Both the position numbers and the translations under genes were made by a program. DNA of 64,000 nt from Desmodesmus armatus (lineage: Eukaryota; Chlorophyta; Chlorophyceae; Sphaeropleales; Scenedesmaceae): the NCBI GenBank assembly GCA_007449985.2, contig VIIQ02000188.1:50001-114000 (forward strand), given 5' to 3'. The number at the start of each line of letters is the position of its first letter. Within the stretch, counting starts at the first letter, position 1. Shown piece by piece: positions 21,532 to 32,719 of this stretch. The notes under the pieces are model-generated. The model saw only the letters and a list, made by a program, of their open reading frames with translations. It was not told the origin of the DNA and searched no databases.

Positions 21532-24500
21532 ACCGGACCCCTACTGGGTCACACAGGCGTGTTTGGTCACTTTGAGCAGCGCCATAGGACCGCCCTGTGG
21601 TGGCCACCCCCTGAATTTTCGGAGGCACAGGCATGCACCTGAACTTCAACATGCTGCCCCCCCCCCCCATGTCTGGTCCAGGTGTGTTGACCTTGAGCAG
21701 CGCCACAACACCACATCTTGACAACACGCCTTTCAAGTTGCATAGTTTGTGTTAGTCTGGTGTTTGTATTTCAAACATGCCCCCCCCTGCCCCCCCCCCC
21801 CCCCTGCCCCCCCCCCCCATCCCACCCACCCCTTGTGCGGGCTCCAGTGGCACATGACACCAGTGAATGACGGAAGTGTGAACCGAGGCACACATACAAG
21901 GGTGTGGACCTTGTACCTCATGCTGCCCCCCCCCCCTCCCCCTGTTCCCCCCTTCCCCCCTTGTTTCCCCTTGTTCCAGGTGTGTTGACCTTGAGCAGCG
22001 CCACAACACCACCGTGGCCCAGCTGGCTGAGGTGAAGGATCAGCTGCGGCAGATGCAGGCACAGGCAGCAGCAGCAGCAGCAGCAGCAGCACATCGTGAG
22101 CCTGTTGAGGGTGAAGACATCATTGAGCAGCTGGAGGAGGCAGTCAACGACTACCAGGTGGGGCCGAGCAGGGACAGTGTGTATGTGTGTGTGTGTGTGT
22201 GTGGGGGGGGGGGTGCTGTGGAATTGACAGGGAGAAGGCATGGGGGCTGTGAGTGTGTCTGTGTTTGTGCCCCGTTTGTGTTGACATGTGTAACAGTGCG
22301 GTGTAATGGCTTTTCTGGTGCTGGAGATAATGCCATTCTATGCCGGGATATATATTGCTCGAGGACCTGGCGACCCCATGTGGGGGGTTTTGGGGTGGGG
22401 GGGGGGGTCATTGAGCAACTGGAGGAGGCAGTCAACGACTTCCAGGTGAGGCCGACCAGGGACATTGGGGGGGGGGGGGGGTGCTGTGGAATTGACATGG
22501 AGAAGGCAGGTTGGGGGCTGTGGGTGTGTCTGTGTTTGTGCCCTGTTTGTGTTGACATGTGTAGCAGTGCGGTGTAATGGCTTTTCTGGTGCTGGAGATA
22601 ATGCCATTCTATGCCAGGATACATATTGCTCGGGGACCTGGCGACCCCATGTGGGGGGTTTTGGGGGGAGGGGGGGGTGGTTATTGAGCAACTGGAGGAG
22701 GCAGTCAACGGCTACCAGGTGAGCAAAGGGAGTCAATGGAGACTGAGGACTTGAATTTTGGGGGTACCAATTGGCGTGTTGACGGCCATCTACACACCGT
22801 TGACGGGCTGGAAGGCAGGATGGGGGAGGGATTCCGTGTTCAATGCCTCTTTGGGTTGATATATGCAGTGCAGTGCCCCCCCCCCCCACCCACCCACAAA
22901 AAAGATGGAGCTCGTACTGGAGCGGGTTTTGGGGGGGGGGGGCAGAGGGGGAACATGGAGCAGCTGGAGGAAGTGGTGACAGTGCAAGTTTTGTTTTCTG
23001 AAAAGTGGGAGAGAGCACTAGCCTGTGGTGAGGTATTGCCTCCCCGGGGGGGGGGGTGTAGCAGCTGGAGGAGGCAGTCAGGGCTTGCCAGGTTATCCCT
23101 CTCCTGGTGATCCCTGACTGCCTTCTCCAGCTGCTCCACCCCCCCCCCCCAAAACGGAAGGCAAGAGAGACGAGGACTTAAATGGTGGGGGAATGCAGGG
23201 TGGTGTTCACAAGGAGTCAGGCAGGGCGGAAGGCACGGCACGAGGGGGGGGGGGGGGTTGATGTTTTGATGCCTCCTGTAGGTGCAGTAGGTTGATGTGT
23301 GTGCAGGTGACAGTGTGGTGTTATGCTCTTGACTGAGACTGTTGATGGTGTGGGCCTGTGGTGCAGTGTGCCCCCCCCCCCTTCTCCTGTTGTCACAATC
23401 CTGGCATGACTCATATGTGTTGCCCTCCCATTTATTGCCCCCGCCCTTTCGCAGGCCCATATCAGGGAGTTGGAGGCTGGCCAGGACAAGCTGCGCAGAG
23501 ATAACACCCAGCCGTTGTCACATTTCCTCTTTGCATGGCTCATTTTTACTAAATCCCCCCCCCCGTTACAGGCCCGACTCAGGGATTTGGTTCTGGCCAG
23601 GACGAGGTGCTCGAGGATAACAGCCAGCTGCTGTCTCATTCCCTCCTGCCATGGCTCACTTTTTGCTGACACCCCCCCCCCCCCCGGGCCCTGTCACCTC
23701 ACTCCCCCCCCCTCCCCCTTTCAGGCCCAGGTCAGCGAGTTGGAGGCTGGCCAGGAGAAGCTGCGTGAAGACATTACCCAGCTGCTGGCACGATCCCTCC
23801 TGGCATGGCACATGTTGTGCTGACCCTCCCATCCCCCCCCCCCCACCCCACTCTGACAACAGGCCCAGATCAGTGAGATGGAGGCTGGCCAGGAGCAGCT
23901 GCGTGAGGACAACAGTCAGTTGCTGGCACAATCCCTCATGGCATGGCTCATTTTTTGCTGACCCCCCCCCCTTTCGACAACAGGCCCAGATCAGCGAGTT
24001 GGAGGCTGGTCAGGAGCAGCTGCGGGAGGACAACAGCCAGTTGCTGGCACAGATTCAGGCCGTTCAGCAGGATCTGCAGCGGGCGCGGACAGATGTGGTG
24101 CAGGCTCAACTCGCATCCACATACCTGGAGCAGCAGGCGGCAAATGCAAAGTAAGAATGGCACGTGATGTCTGCAGCCTCAAGTGACATTGGTTTGCATT
24201 GCCTCTCCCCCCCCCCCCCCTGTGCCTGTCACCACCACCTCGCACGTCCCTGGGCCTTTTACTTCAGGCACCACTCTGTTCACGATTTGAAAATTCCTTA
24301 CTACTTCTCTCTGCCCCATTCAACCCCCAACTCACCCCGCCCTCAGGACCTGCTTTGAGAGCCTGCTGCTGCGCATCGAGCTACACCGCGTGTTTGATGA
24401 CACCAAGACAGACGTGCGACGGGCCCAGGCTCAGCTGCCACCCCCCCCCCCCTCCCCCCCGGAGCGTGGCTTGTTTTTGCTGACCCTCCCATTTCTCATC

Positions 24501-25446
24501 ATCCCCCCCCCCCCAACCCCCCCACGCAAGACACCACTCTGTTGTGACAGACTCTCACTACTCCCACCTGTCCCCTTCAACCCCCAACCCACACCTTCCG
24601 CAGGACCTGCTATGAAAACCTGCTGCTGCGTGGCACCGAGCTGCACAGAGTCTTTGAAGACACAAAGACGGACGTGCGGCGGGCCCAAGCTCAGCTGAAA
24701 CAGAACCTGACAGCTGGTTCAACATCAGCAGATGACAAGGGTGAGTCAAGCCATGCGCTTGGTCCCTCGGTCGTCGGCTGTGTGGCTAGCCCCTGGGGGG
24801 CGCCCGTCCCCCCCCCCCCCTGGTGTTACAGAATGCACTTGCGCACTTGTAGTATGTTTTTGAGGAAAGGTTAGGAGGGGGCTGTGCAGCGCAGGATAAA
24901 CATCAGGAAGAGAAGTAGGCCCAAGAATGCTTGAGCTTGTGTACGCCCGGTGTTTGCTTGAGGGGGTGGGTGGGTAGTGGTTTGTGCAGCGCAGATTCAA
25001 CTGTGTCACGAGCCGGAAAAACACGAGGAGGTGACAAGGTAGTGACAAGGTCTCACTGAGGCCAATACAACCACCAACCACAACTGCCACCATGGTTACC
25101 ACTATCATCACTCACCCCCCTCCCCTACCTTGTCCCCCCCCCCCCTTGCCCCCCCCCCCCCTTTCCAGGTGTTGCTGCCCTGAGTGAGGTGCTGTCTGGT
25201 ATGTCAGCCCGCCTCGCCCAAGCGAAGCCCTTGATGTGCAGAGTGGCAGCAGGACAGCCTCCCCCCAGCCCTCCATCTCACTGTCAGATGCAGCAGCAGC
25301 ACTGTCAGCAGCACTGCCAGCCGTCGCAGCTGCTGCTGCTGCTGCTGCTGCTGCTCCTGGCGTGTCTCCTGCTGCTGCTCGGGTGACACCCACACACCCG
25401 AGTGACAGCACAGCAGTAACAGCGGAGGCGTCCGTGACGTCACCAT

Positions 25447-25477
<31 letters not shown>

Positions 25478-27318
25478 TGAGAAAGATGAGGGTGAAGTCT
25501 CCAGCAGGCAGCAGCAGCAGCAGCTTCAGGGTGTGACTGAGCCGACACCACCCCGCACTACCTGCAAGACTGTCAGTTTCTCTGCAGACGTGTCAACAGC
25601 AGCAGCAGCAGCAGCAGCAGCAGAGGAGGTTGCCACCAGTGACGACCCAGCAGCAGCAGATAGCCCCGACCTCGCTGCCTACAAGACACCAATGCACGCA
25701 TCTTACACCTTTGCTACCGAAGCACTAGAAAGCCCTGCTGCTGCTGCTGCTGCTGGGGCAGCAGCCGGCAGTCACCCCACAGCCGCCGGCAGCGGCAGCA
25801 GCAGCGGTACCGCTGCCGGCCCAGCAGCAGTGGGGGTGTTTGGGTCAGGGGTACCCCCTGACGGCACCAGCACCCCACCCAGTGCAGCAGGGGATGGGGA
25901 CTCAGGCAGCGGCACCTGCTCCCCTGTCCCCTTCTTCACCCCCTTCCCTAGCACCCCCAGCTCTGGAAACCTCCTGCCCTTCACACCAGCAGTCACCCCA
26001 GCTAACTCTGTGATTGGGGTGACTCCTGGGGGAGGCAGTGAGAGTGGGGAGCGTGTGAGGCTCGGCGGGATTCCGATCCCTATCCATACGCCTAAGTCTG
26101 GGCTGGGAGCCCGAGCAGCAGCAGCAGCGGCGGCGGCTGGCAGCAATGCGGCAGCAATGGGGGCTGGGAGCCCCAGTGGCAGCAGCAGCAGCAGTGTGGG
26201 GGCGAGGGGGCTGCCAGCCACCCCGCATGCCACACCCATGCACAGCTTCGCAGCAGGCAGCCATATGGAAAGCATGGTGCCCAATGCCGCCCAGTTGGCT
26301 CAACTGCTAGCTGACCAGCAGCAGCAGCAGCAGCAAGTGGATGGAAATGGGGAGGGGTTGACGACGCCTGGCTCAGGGGCAAAGGCCCTGCCGGCAACCC
26401 CCCATGCTACGCCCGCGCACAGCTTTGCAGCAGTAAGCCAGATGGACAGGGTCCCCAGTGCTGCTCTAGTAGCCGAGCTGTTGGCTGAGCAGCAGCAGCA
26501 GCAGCAGCGGGAAGGGGAGGAGGCAGAGTCTGAGGGTGCAGAGGGGGAGGAGGAGTCGGGGTTGTTTGACAGTGAATGTGCCACAAGCGAGGGCCTCTCA
26601 CCCAGCTACTTCCAGCAGCAGCAGCAGCAGCAGTTTGCATTCAGGGGTGGTGACCAAATCGCGGTCTTAGCAGAGATAGCCGCCGCAGCCGCCGCTGCTG
26701 TCCGCCGCAGCAGCGACCCACAGCAGCAGCAGCAGCAGCAGCAGGTGCAGCTGCTGACGCCGCGCAGCAGGGCCCAGGCAGAGCAGTATGAGGCAGCCAG
26801 TGGTCAGGCACTTGCTCCTGAAGTGTTTGGCATGCTGGAACAGATGGCAAACCTCTATGCAAGGGTCAGTGGGGACGGTGAGGAGGGAGAGGATGTGAGA
26901 CTGGGTGCTGATGCAGGGATGGGCAGCGCTAGCCTTGCAGTAGCGCAGGGAGGGAGCACCAGCCTTGCAGAAGGGTACAGTGGCGAAGCATATGCAGAAG
27001 GGTTTAGTGGCGAAGCAGATGCAGAAGGGTATAGTGCCAGCTTTGCCGAAGGGTATAGTGGCAGTCTGGGACCCGTGGGGAGTGTCAGCTTTGGGGGCCA
27101 GGGGGACGACAACCTGGCAGCTGCTGGCGGGAGTGAGGGTGAGGTTCAGGGAAGTGTGACCTATGAGGAGGACGAGGGAAGTGTGACCGGGGAGTCACCC
27201 GAGGTCCCACAGCAGCAGCAGCAGTGGGTCAAGGGGGACGAGGGAGAGGAAGGGGAGCTGAGTGACAGAGGCAGCAGCCATTCAGCAGCAGCAGCAGTAA
27301 GCGGTGCTGCAAGCAAAC

Positions 27319-27355
<37 letters not shown>

Positions 27356-29488
27356 GGGTGGTGATGATGACGCAGCCACGTTCAACTGGTCTACCAAGTC
27401 TGAGCTGGGAGGGGGCAGCTCCATTGCTGCCACTGCTGCCGAAATGGCGGCTGCAGCAGCACCAGCAGCAGCTGATGCTAGTGCTCCTCTTCTCCAGCAG
27501 CAGCAGCAGTGGGCTGAAGAGGAAGGTGCAGTTGGTGGTGGTGAGGTGCTGTCGGAGGCTAGGGATCAGGCGGCCGATGCAGACACAGCCCCCATGCTTG
27601 CCCGCTACATCGGCTCCCCCTCCATCGCCCCCAGCAGCAGCGGGCCCGGTAGTGTGGCGTCCATCAGCAGCAGCTGCGGCAGCATGGCAGCAGTAGTCGA
27701 GGATACCTCCCTCCCTGAACCCCACCAGCAGCAGCAGCAGCAGCAGCAGAGGGTGCCGCCGCTGTCGCTACACGCCATGGCGCAGGTTGCAGCAGCAGCG
27801 GGAGGGAACATGCCGGGAGGGGTGAGCTGGGGCGGCTCAGCAGCAGCAGCAGCAGCGTCGCCGGACCCCCCTACTCCCAACTTCTGGAAGCATCCTGCAG
27901 TCAGCCGCAGCCCTGCTGCTAGTGTGAGCTCACGCTCTGCTTCTGCTGCTGGATTGGCTGAAGCAGCAGCAGCAGCGGTCGCTGCAGAGCAGCAGCAGCA
28001 GCAGGGAAAGGAGACAGCGGGAGAAGGTATGGGAGAGGTAGGCACTCCCCCACGTGTCCAGCAGCAGCAGGGACAGGGGGCAGAGGAGGATGAGGATGTG
28101 GGCAGCAGTCCAGGGGGTTTGATGTTCATGATGAGCCCTGTGGGACAGACCCCAGCCCCTGCTGGCAAGTCGGCAGCAGGAGCAGCACCAGAGGGCACTG
28201 CTGCTGCTGCTAGTCCGGCAGATGGTGCCAAGCCTCCAGCAGCAGCAGATCCAGCACCTGCTGCTGCTGCTGGTGGCAGCGTTGGCGGCAGTGTCACCAG
28301 CCCCGGCAGCAGCATGAGCTATGGCAGTGTCAATCTGGCCCAACCCGGCCCAGTCCCAGGCCCTGCTGCTGCTGCTGTCAGTGGCGGCAACAGCTGGGAC
28401 CTTCACCCTGCCTTCGGGCGCTCATTGTCTGGTGGGGCCGGCAGACCAGGTAGGAGAGAGGAAAGAATGTGTGTACTGCGGTTTAGCGCTGAGACTTCAG
28501 CCCCTGCAGAACCTTGCACCCACACAGATCTGAACATACATTGTTGCTTGTCTTGCCGCTGAGAGTTTCAGTCGCTGCTGCATTATGTCCCGTCTGCTGG
28601 CCGGCGCCAGTGTGCTCTGTGCGGTTGTTCTTATGGTGTGGGGGGCCATGATGTAACACTGTGCCTGCCCCCCCCCCCCCCCCCGGGCCGGGCGTGTCCG
28701 CAATGTTACCGCTGGAGTTGAGTACCCAAGATGTGCCAGAATTAACCCGCCATTTTTCTGCCCCCCTCTGCTGCCGTGCTGTGCTGTGCTGACCTGTTAC
28801 CGCAGCAGGAGTGCCCCGCCTGGAGTTGAGCCGTGTGACCAGCAGCTTCAGTGACAGCAGGGCCAGCCGCAGCTTTATGCATGCCATGATGTAACATGCA
28901 CCCCCCCCCCCCCCGCGCACGCAATTTGTCCAACCCCTCCACTGACACCTCCATGTCCCGCTCTGCTGCTGTGCTGTGCTGTGCTGCTCCCGCAGCAGGA
29001 GTCCCTCGCCTAGAGCTAAGCCGCGTGACCAGCAGCTTCAGTGACAGCAGGGCCAGCCGCAGCTTTATGGGTGGAGCCTCGGTGGGTGAGCCCATACTCC
29101 TTCCCCCTGTGCCACTCAGCAGCAACAGGGAGGCACGCGAGGAGGACACAGCAGACAGCGGCACTGCTGCCACTGCTGCCGCCACTGCTGCTGGTGCCAC
29201 TGCTGCCGCCACTGCTGCTGATGTGGATGGCGAGGAATCAGCTGGTGCAGCTGTGACAGAGCCGACACAGCAGCAGCAGGAGGGAGGGCGGGAAGCTGAT
29301 GCAGCAGCGGCAGCAGCAGAGAGCCACTTCCCGAGTGACAGTGGCAGCATTGAGCTGGACATCGGCAGCAGCAGCAGCAGTGCAGGGGCGTCACCCGTGG
29401 GCGTTGCATCGCCCATCATGGGTGTGAAAACCTCATCAGCAGCACCAGCAGCAGCAGAGGGTGTGGAAGCATCTGCTGCTGATGCCGC

Positions 29489-29523
<35 letters not shown>

Positions 29524-30544
29524 CGCCTGCTGGCGGCTTGTCTGCTCCGCTGCACACCCCGGGACCTGAGGTGTTCTTCACAGCAGTCACCAAGGCCCCC
29601 TGGCAGGGCGAGGCAGCAGCAACACCAGCTACTGCTGAGGCAGATGCAGCAGCAGCAGCAGCAGGAGATAGTGGTGCATCTGTTGTCCTTGCTGCAGATG
29701 CAGTTGGATCTCCTGGTGCCGCTGTGTCACCCGACACTGCTGCAATCATCAGCAGCAAGGAAGAAGCCACTGCTGCCGCCACTGCTGCCACAGAGTCCTC
29801 ACAGCAGGAGGCATCCAGCCCAGTGACTGCTGCTGCCTCTGCCTCGGAATCAGCAGCAGCAGCCGGCAGCAGCAATGGCGGCAGCAGTGGCAGCAGTGAC
29901 GGGCTGCAGCGGCGACTGCAAGAGCAGCAGTACTTCACCTGCATCCCTTCTGCTGGTGTGAAGAGCAGGGTGCCAGAGGGCGGGCTGCTGTCCAGCAGTA
30001 GTGAAGGAGAGGGGGAGGGGGAGGCTGTTTTGACAGACAGCCCTACCAAGGATGAGGGAGAGGGGGTTTGAAGGGTGGGCAGGGGAGTGAGGGGGAGATG
30101 GGTGAGGGGTTGGGTCAGCTGCAGGTCAATCTGCTGCAGGAAGATCCAGAGGTGTCGGAGGGCAGCACCGGCATGCCGGCAGCAGATAGTGCTGCTGCTG
30201 CTGCTGCTGCTGCTGGTGGAGATGAGGATGGCGTGGTTGCCAGCAGTGGCAGCTTGGGTGCTGGCAGCGTCCCGCGGGTCCGTATCGACAGCGACCATGA
30301 TGCAGACCAGAATGCTTTGCCCACCTTTGGGTCGGTGGTGGGAGCAGCACACGGGGTGATGGGTGGGGGCAAGGGCTCACAGCCATCCTCAGCAGCAGCA
30401 GCAGCAGCAGCAGCTGCAGCAGCAGCGCAGGGTGGTGGGGGCGTGGACGTTGTGTTTGCAGTCCCTCCCCCGCAGTCTGTGGGGAAGCCGCTTGCTCGTG
30501 TGTTGGACTTCGATGCAGAAGCTGGGGACGACAGCAAGGCTTGA
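16144..30544 (+). CDS. Giant coiled-coil, Gln/Ala/Ser-rich protein
   Basis: Function unknown. Exons: 16144-16200, 16658-16758, 17680-17734, 17997-18113, 18342-18475, 18965-19553, 20175-20666, 21224-21312, 21980-22157, 23984-24150, 24604-24740, 25169-about 25188, about 25242-28449, 28999-30544; about 2,300 aa. Start ATG in aaaATG gives MSSWFGKLVSEEA, a short aromatic N-terminus reminiscent of golgin-type proteins (inference). Exons 2-11 encode heptad-like coiled coil (ELLERERALKEDL, ETQQQLQETQQQ, ISELEAGQEQLREDN). Exon 13 is low-complexity with poly-Q/A tracts, a twofold repeat with core LPATPHATPxHSFAA near 26210 and 26390, and a tandem AEGYSGE-like repeat at about 26965-27065. The 25188/25242 junction needs a 53-nt intron or a frameshift. 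Frame also shifts in a G-run at 30061-30066, beyond which DSDHDADQNALPTFG and the end GDDSKA are coded. A cytoskeletal or Golgi tether role is a guess. Confidence 0.75.
16968..17543. mobile_element. Mariner-like (Tc1/pogo-type) non-autonomous element in intron 2
   Basis: A 576-bp element has 24-bp terminal inverted repeats, CACTCACACCTCGGTTTRAG followed by GAAC (16968-16991 and 17520-17543, 23/24 matches), and is flanked by TA on both sides (16966-16967, 17544-17545). That is the target duplication of the Tc1/mariner/pogo superfamily. Sub-terminal direct repeats CTTCCTTAAACC occur at about 17029, 17488 and 17504. No transposase frame. It lies inside an intron of the coiled-coil gene between exons 2 and 3. 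Confidence 0.8.
18700..18964 (+). repeat. Tandem copy of intron 5 end and exon 6 start
   Basis: A block with intron 3' end (ccctcttccttt..cttctggtactga..gctttataa) plus the first about 55 bases of exon 6 occurs at about 18708-18850 and again at about 18880-19018. The first copy has an AG acceptor (exon-like 18796-18850, QSTEELTDQLANKDAALA) but no donor. The second is continuous with the long coiled-coil exon, so I take it as functional. Confidence 0.85.
19867..20173 (+). repeat. CTGCCACTG minisatellite in intron 6
   Basis: About 300 bp of tandem CTGCTGCCACTG/CACTGTTGCTGCCA units, in 9- and 12-base steps and higher-order blocks of about 33-36 bases. It ends directly in the acceptor of exon 7 (cacag at 20170-20174) and so serves as its pyrimidine-rich tract. 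All frames through it are open, which produces artificial Trp/Gln- or Leu/Pro-rich frames on both strands; I do not consider it coding. Related CCACTGCTGCC units appear inside exon 14 near 29165-29220. Confidence 0.9.
21106..21720 (+). repeat. 5' copies of coiled-coil exons 8 and 9
   Basis: A copy of the first about 38 bases of exon 8, with its ccccag acceptor, sits at 21106-21141 before the functional exon at 21224. Copies of the first about 35 bases of exon 9 (acceptor plus ..TTGAGCAGCGCCA..) occur at 21557-21593 and 21682-21716, with an older one near 21408-21445. The functional exon starts at 21980. The exon 9 copies at 21557 and 21682, like the exon itself, lie downstream of C-runs. Confidence 0.8.
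22409..23142. repeat. 3' copies of coiled-coil exon 9, one inverted
   Basis: The exon 9 end, encoding IEQLEEAVNDYQ (functional end 22157), is repeated at about 22409-22446, 22682-22718, 22954-22990 and 23059-23092, mostly with the donor. An inverted copy lies at about 23105-23142 (minus strand reads VEQLEKAVRDHQ). The last two face each other and form a palindrome with arms of about 35 bases. The first two copies belong to a longer duplicated block of about 270 bp that includes GTGCGGTGTAATGGCTTTTC and CGACCCCATGTGGGGGGTTT. Confidence 0.85.
23455..23983 (+). repeat. Four-step ladder of 5' copies of coiled-coil exon 10
   Basis: After AG acceptors at 23455, 23572, 23725 and 23863 the first about 65-75 bases of exon 10 recur (period 117-153 bp), encoding variants of AQISELEAGQEQLREDN. 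Each is followed by a piece resembling catggctcattttt and a C-run. Only the fifth copy (23984-24150) continues into a full exon with a donor (gtaaga). Copies 3-5 are closer to each other than to 1-2, as expected for stepwise tandem growth. Confidence 0.9.
24347..24440 (+). repeat. 5' copy of coiled-coil exon 11
   Basis: A copy of exon 11 (24604-24740) with acceptor cctcag encodes TCFESLLLRIELHRVFDDTK, very close to the functional TCYENLLLRGTELHRVFEDT. It lacks the final part and donor and ends in a C-run. The upstream intron segment (ccccattcaacccccaactcac) is duplicated too. Confidence 0.85.
28690..28890 (+). repeat. 5' copies of coiled-coil exon 14
   Basis: A copy of the exon 14 start, with duplicated upstream tract (tgtgctgtgctg..cgcagcag), begins at 28809 and encodes VPRLELSRVTSSFSDSRASR before closing at a stop; the functional exon starts at 28999. 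A decayed fragment with CTGGAGTTGAG lies near 28711. Both gaps hold a C-run and a partly shared ccatgatgtaaca segment. Confidence 0.8.
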
Positions 30545-32390
30545 GGTTGTCACTGTGGTTACAGCCATACGTTGGAGTTGTGTCTGTCCTTTTTTATGGT
30601 CATTGTGTTTGCTTGCCATCTGTGTGCACTGCAAGTGAGTCAAGTTGCTGGCGTGCCAGGCTGTTGACACAGCTGTGGCAGCTGCTGTTCCAGGCACCCG
30701 GTGCCAGTGCAGACCTAGCCTGCGCCACATCACACCTGGAGGTTGAGTGTGCTGTTTGAGTGCTCTGTGCATGTGTTCACACAAGGATGGAAGGCAGTCT
30801 GTGATCCCTGTCGGGTGGTTTGACTGCATGGGGAGGGGGGGGGGCTGAGCCCAGCCTGATGACACACCCTTGCGTGTTTTCGCTGGCAGTCACCGCAGGT
30901 TTTCTGTTTGTGTTGGTGAGTGGGAACTCGTGAGGGTTTTGTCTTTGGTTCTGTAGCCATCGGCAACGGTTTCCTGTTTAGGGAGTGCCTTTTGAGGGTG
31001 GGTGGAGGGATCCAGGCTTGAGCTGTCAGCCTTGGCAAGGCCTGGTCCGTCATCCCTGATTGATGGTGTGCATGGCAAGCTGTGATCTGTCTTCAGAGAT
31101 GCTGGTTGTCACTGTGGGTTGATTTGGTGTCGTGTGCTTATGCAGCTTTGCTGAGCAAGAAGTGACAGCTGTAACTGATCATTGCTTGCTTCTGGTTGTT
31201 GGTGATGGACTGTGCGGCACAGAGGCTGTGGCTGTGAGACATCAGTTGCTTGATCTGCCCAACTGCTGGTGCGTACAACACATAGCAATGTAGAGCAGCT
31301 GCACCCATTTACTGTCAACAACTGACCTAACTAGAGCAATTTTGGCATTGTACAGGACTGAATTGCGAGGGGCTTGGCCATTGATGAAAGCGGTTGGCGG
31401 GAGTACTACTTAGCCAGCCACACTGCAAAATGGTTGCCTTGTCACAAGCACCTCTGACACCAGACATGCACGCTCGATGTACAACATACACTGGCGATAT
31501 CTGCTGAGCAGTACAGGGACGGCACACGTGTCAGCCATGCATCGTCTTTATCAGTGCAGCTTGCAAGCTGTGGTCCCACAAGAATTTTTTTTGGGTTTTA
31601 CCAGGGGTCCCACAAGATTCAATGAGGCTGGTGGTAAAGACCTGTACAGCTTCAGCAGTTGCAGCAAACGGTGACAGAAACTTTGAGCCAGTGTGTGGTT
31701 TCACGAAACCACAGCTGGCGTCACAGTTGTGTGACAGGTCAACGTGGTGCTTCCAAAGAAGCGTCTGCTTGATGCAGCTGTGACACATGCACAGCTGTGC
31801 ATGTGCTAGGCCTCCTGAAGCTGTAAACTACCGTGGATGCTGCAGTACGGATAGATAATATCTGGCAGTCTGTACTGCAGCAGGTGCAGTACTGCAGTTG
31901 TCATGACTCATTTTCTGGCAGCTCTGCCCATGCTGCATCCTTGAAACATGCACAGTCGACAAACATGCACAGTCCCAGCATGACCGTGCGGCTATATCCC
32001 ACTGGGGTGGCCCACACTCTCTGCTGTACGCGCACTACCACAGGGGATGTCTTGACCGTGACAGGGTTGCTGCCAGCTGCTGCATCCTAGCCTAGGCAAG
32101 GCATGCAGGCATGGCAGTGCCGGTAGTGACCCCTGCAGCCATAACATGGCAGCACCTGCTCGACACATTGCGTTATCTCCATGTGAGGGGATGGGGACTG
32201 TCATCATCATAACGCCATTGGATGTGACGCATGTGAAGGGGTCAAGGAGGAGCAGAGTTATCGTGAGGATAACTGGATTGTGTTGGCCTACAGGCAACAA
32301 AAGAGGAGCGGGGGAAGGGTGGCAGGCGGGCTTCGCAACAGGCAGCAACACAAGTTGACTACGATAGTTTGGGGGGGGGGGGGGGGTGCA

Positions 32391-32719
32391 CACTGTACGT
32401 CGGAATTTTGACCGCTCTTTTGAAAGAGCGTTTTCGGTCTGTCGAAAGAGGCTATTCCGGCATCGAAGACCATATAGCCCCCTCTTTCAGGAGTCGCGTG
32501 CTGGAAGAGGCCGGAAGACCCCCTCTTCCGGAACGGCGATTCGGGGGGGTCTTCCGGGAGAGGGCGGGTCTGCTGGAAGAGGGCGTATGGAAGGCCTAGA
32601 ATAAGCCGTTTCAGAATAGAGGTGGGGGGTTCTTCTCGCACGGCTCTTCTCGCAGACCGGGAATAGCAATGTCGGAATAAGGGGTTCTTCCCGCACGCTT
32701 GTCAAAATTGCCGGCAGTG
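32391..32719. mobile_element. Possible small TIR element of unusual composition
   Basis: A 329-bp block starts CACTGTACGTCGGAATTTTGAC and ends with the near inverse of it (right end read inward: CACTGCCGGCAATTTTGAC). Within it, modules such as TATTCCGGCAT, GGTCTGTCGAAAGAG and CTCTTCCGGAA recur in both orientations, and a perfect hairpin CGCTCTT-TTGA-AAGAGCG lies at about 32413. Composition and word use differ sharply from the flanks. No clear target duplication is visible because the left end abuts a G-run, so its class stays open. Confidence 0.5.

Noticed and set aside
23455..24150. Regularly spaced repeats resembling a CRISPR-like array
   Set aside because: Repeats are diverged exon starts with splice acceptors in a eukaryotic intron; no cas genes.
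25772..28406. Several 130-240 aa minus-strand frames
   Set aside because: Antisense of the long low-complexity exon; no domains, explained by codon bias.
28742..30352. 536-aa minus-strand frame
   Set aside because: Antisense shadow of exon 14 of the coiled-coil gene; CAG/GCA repeats keep all frames open.
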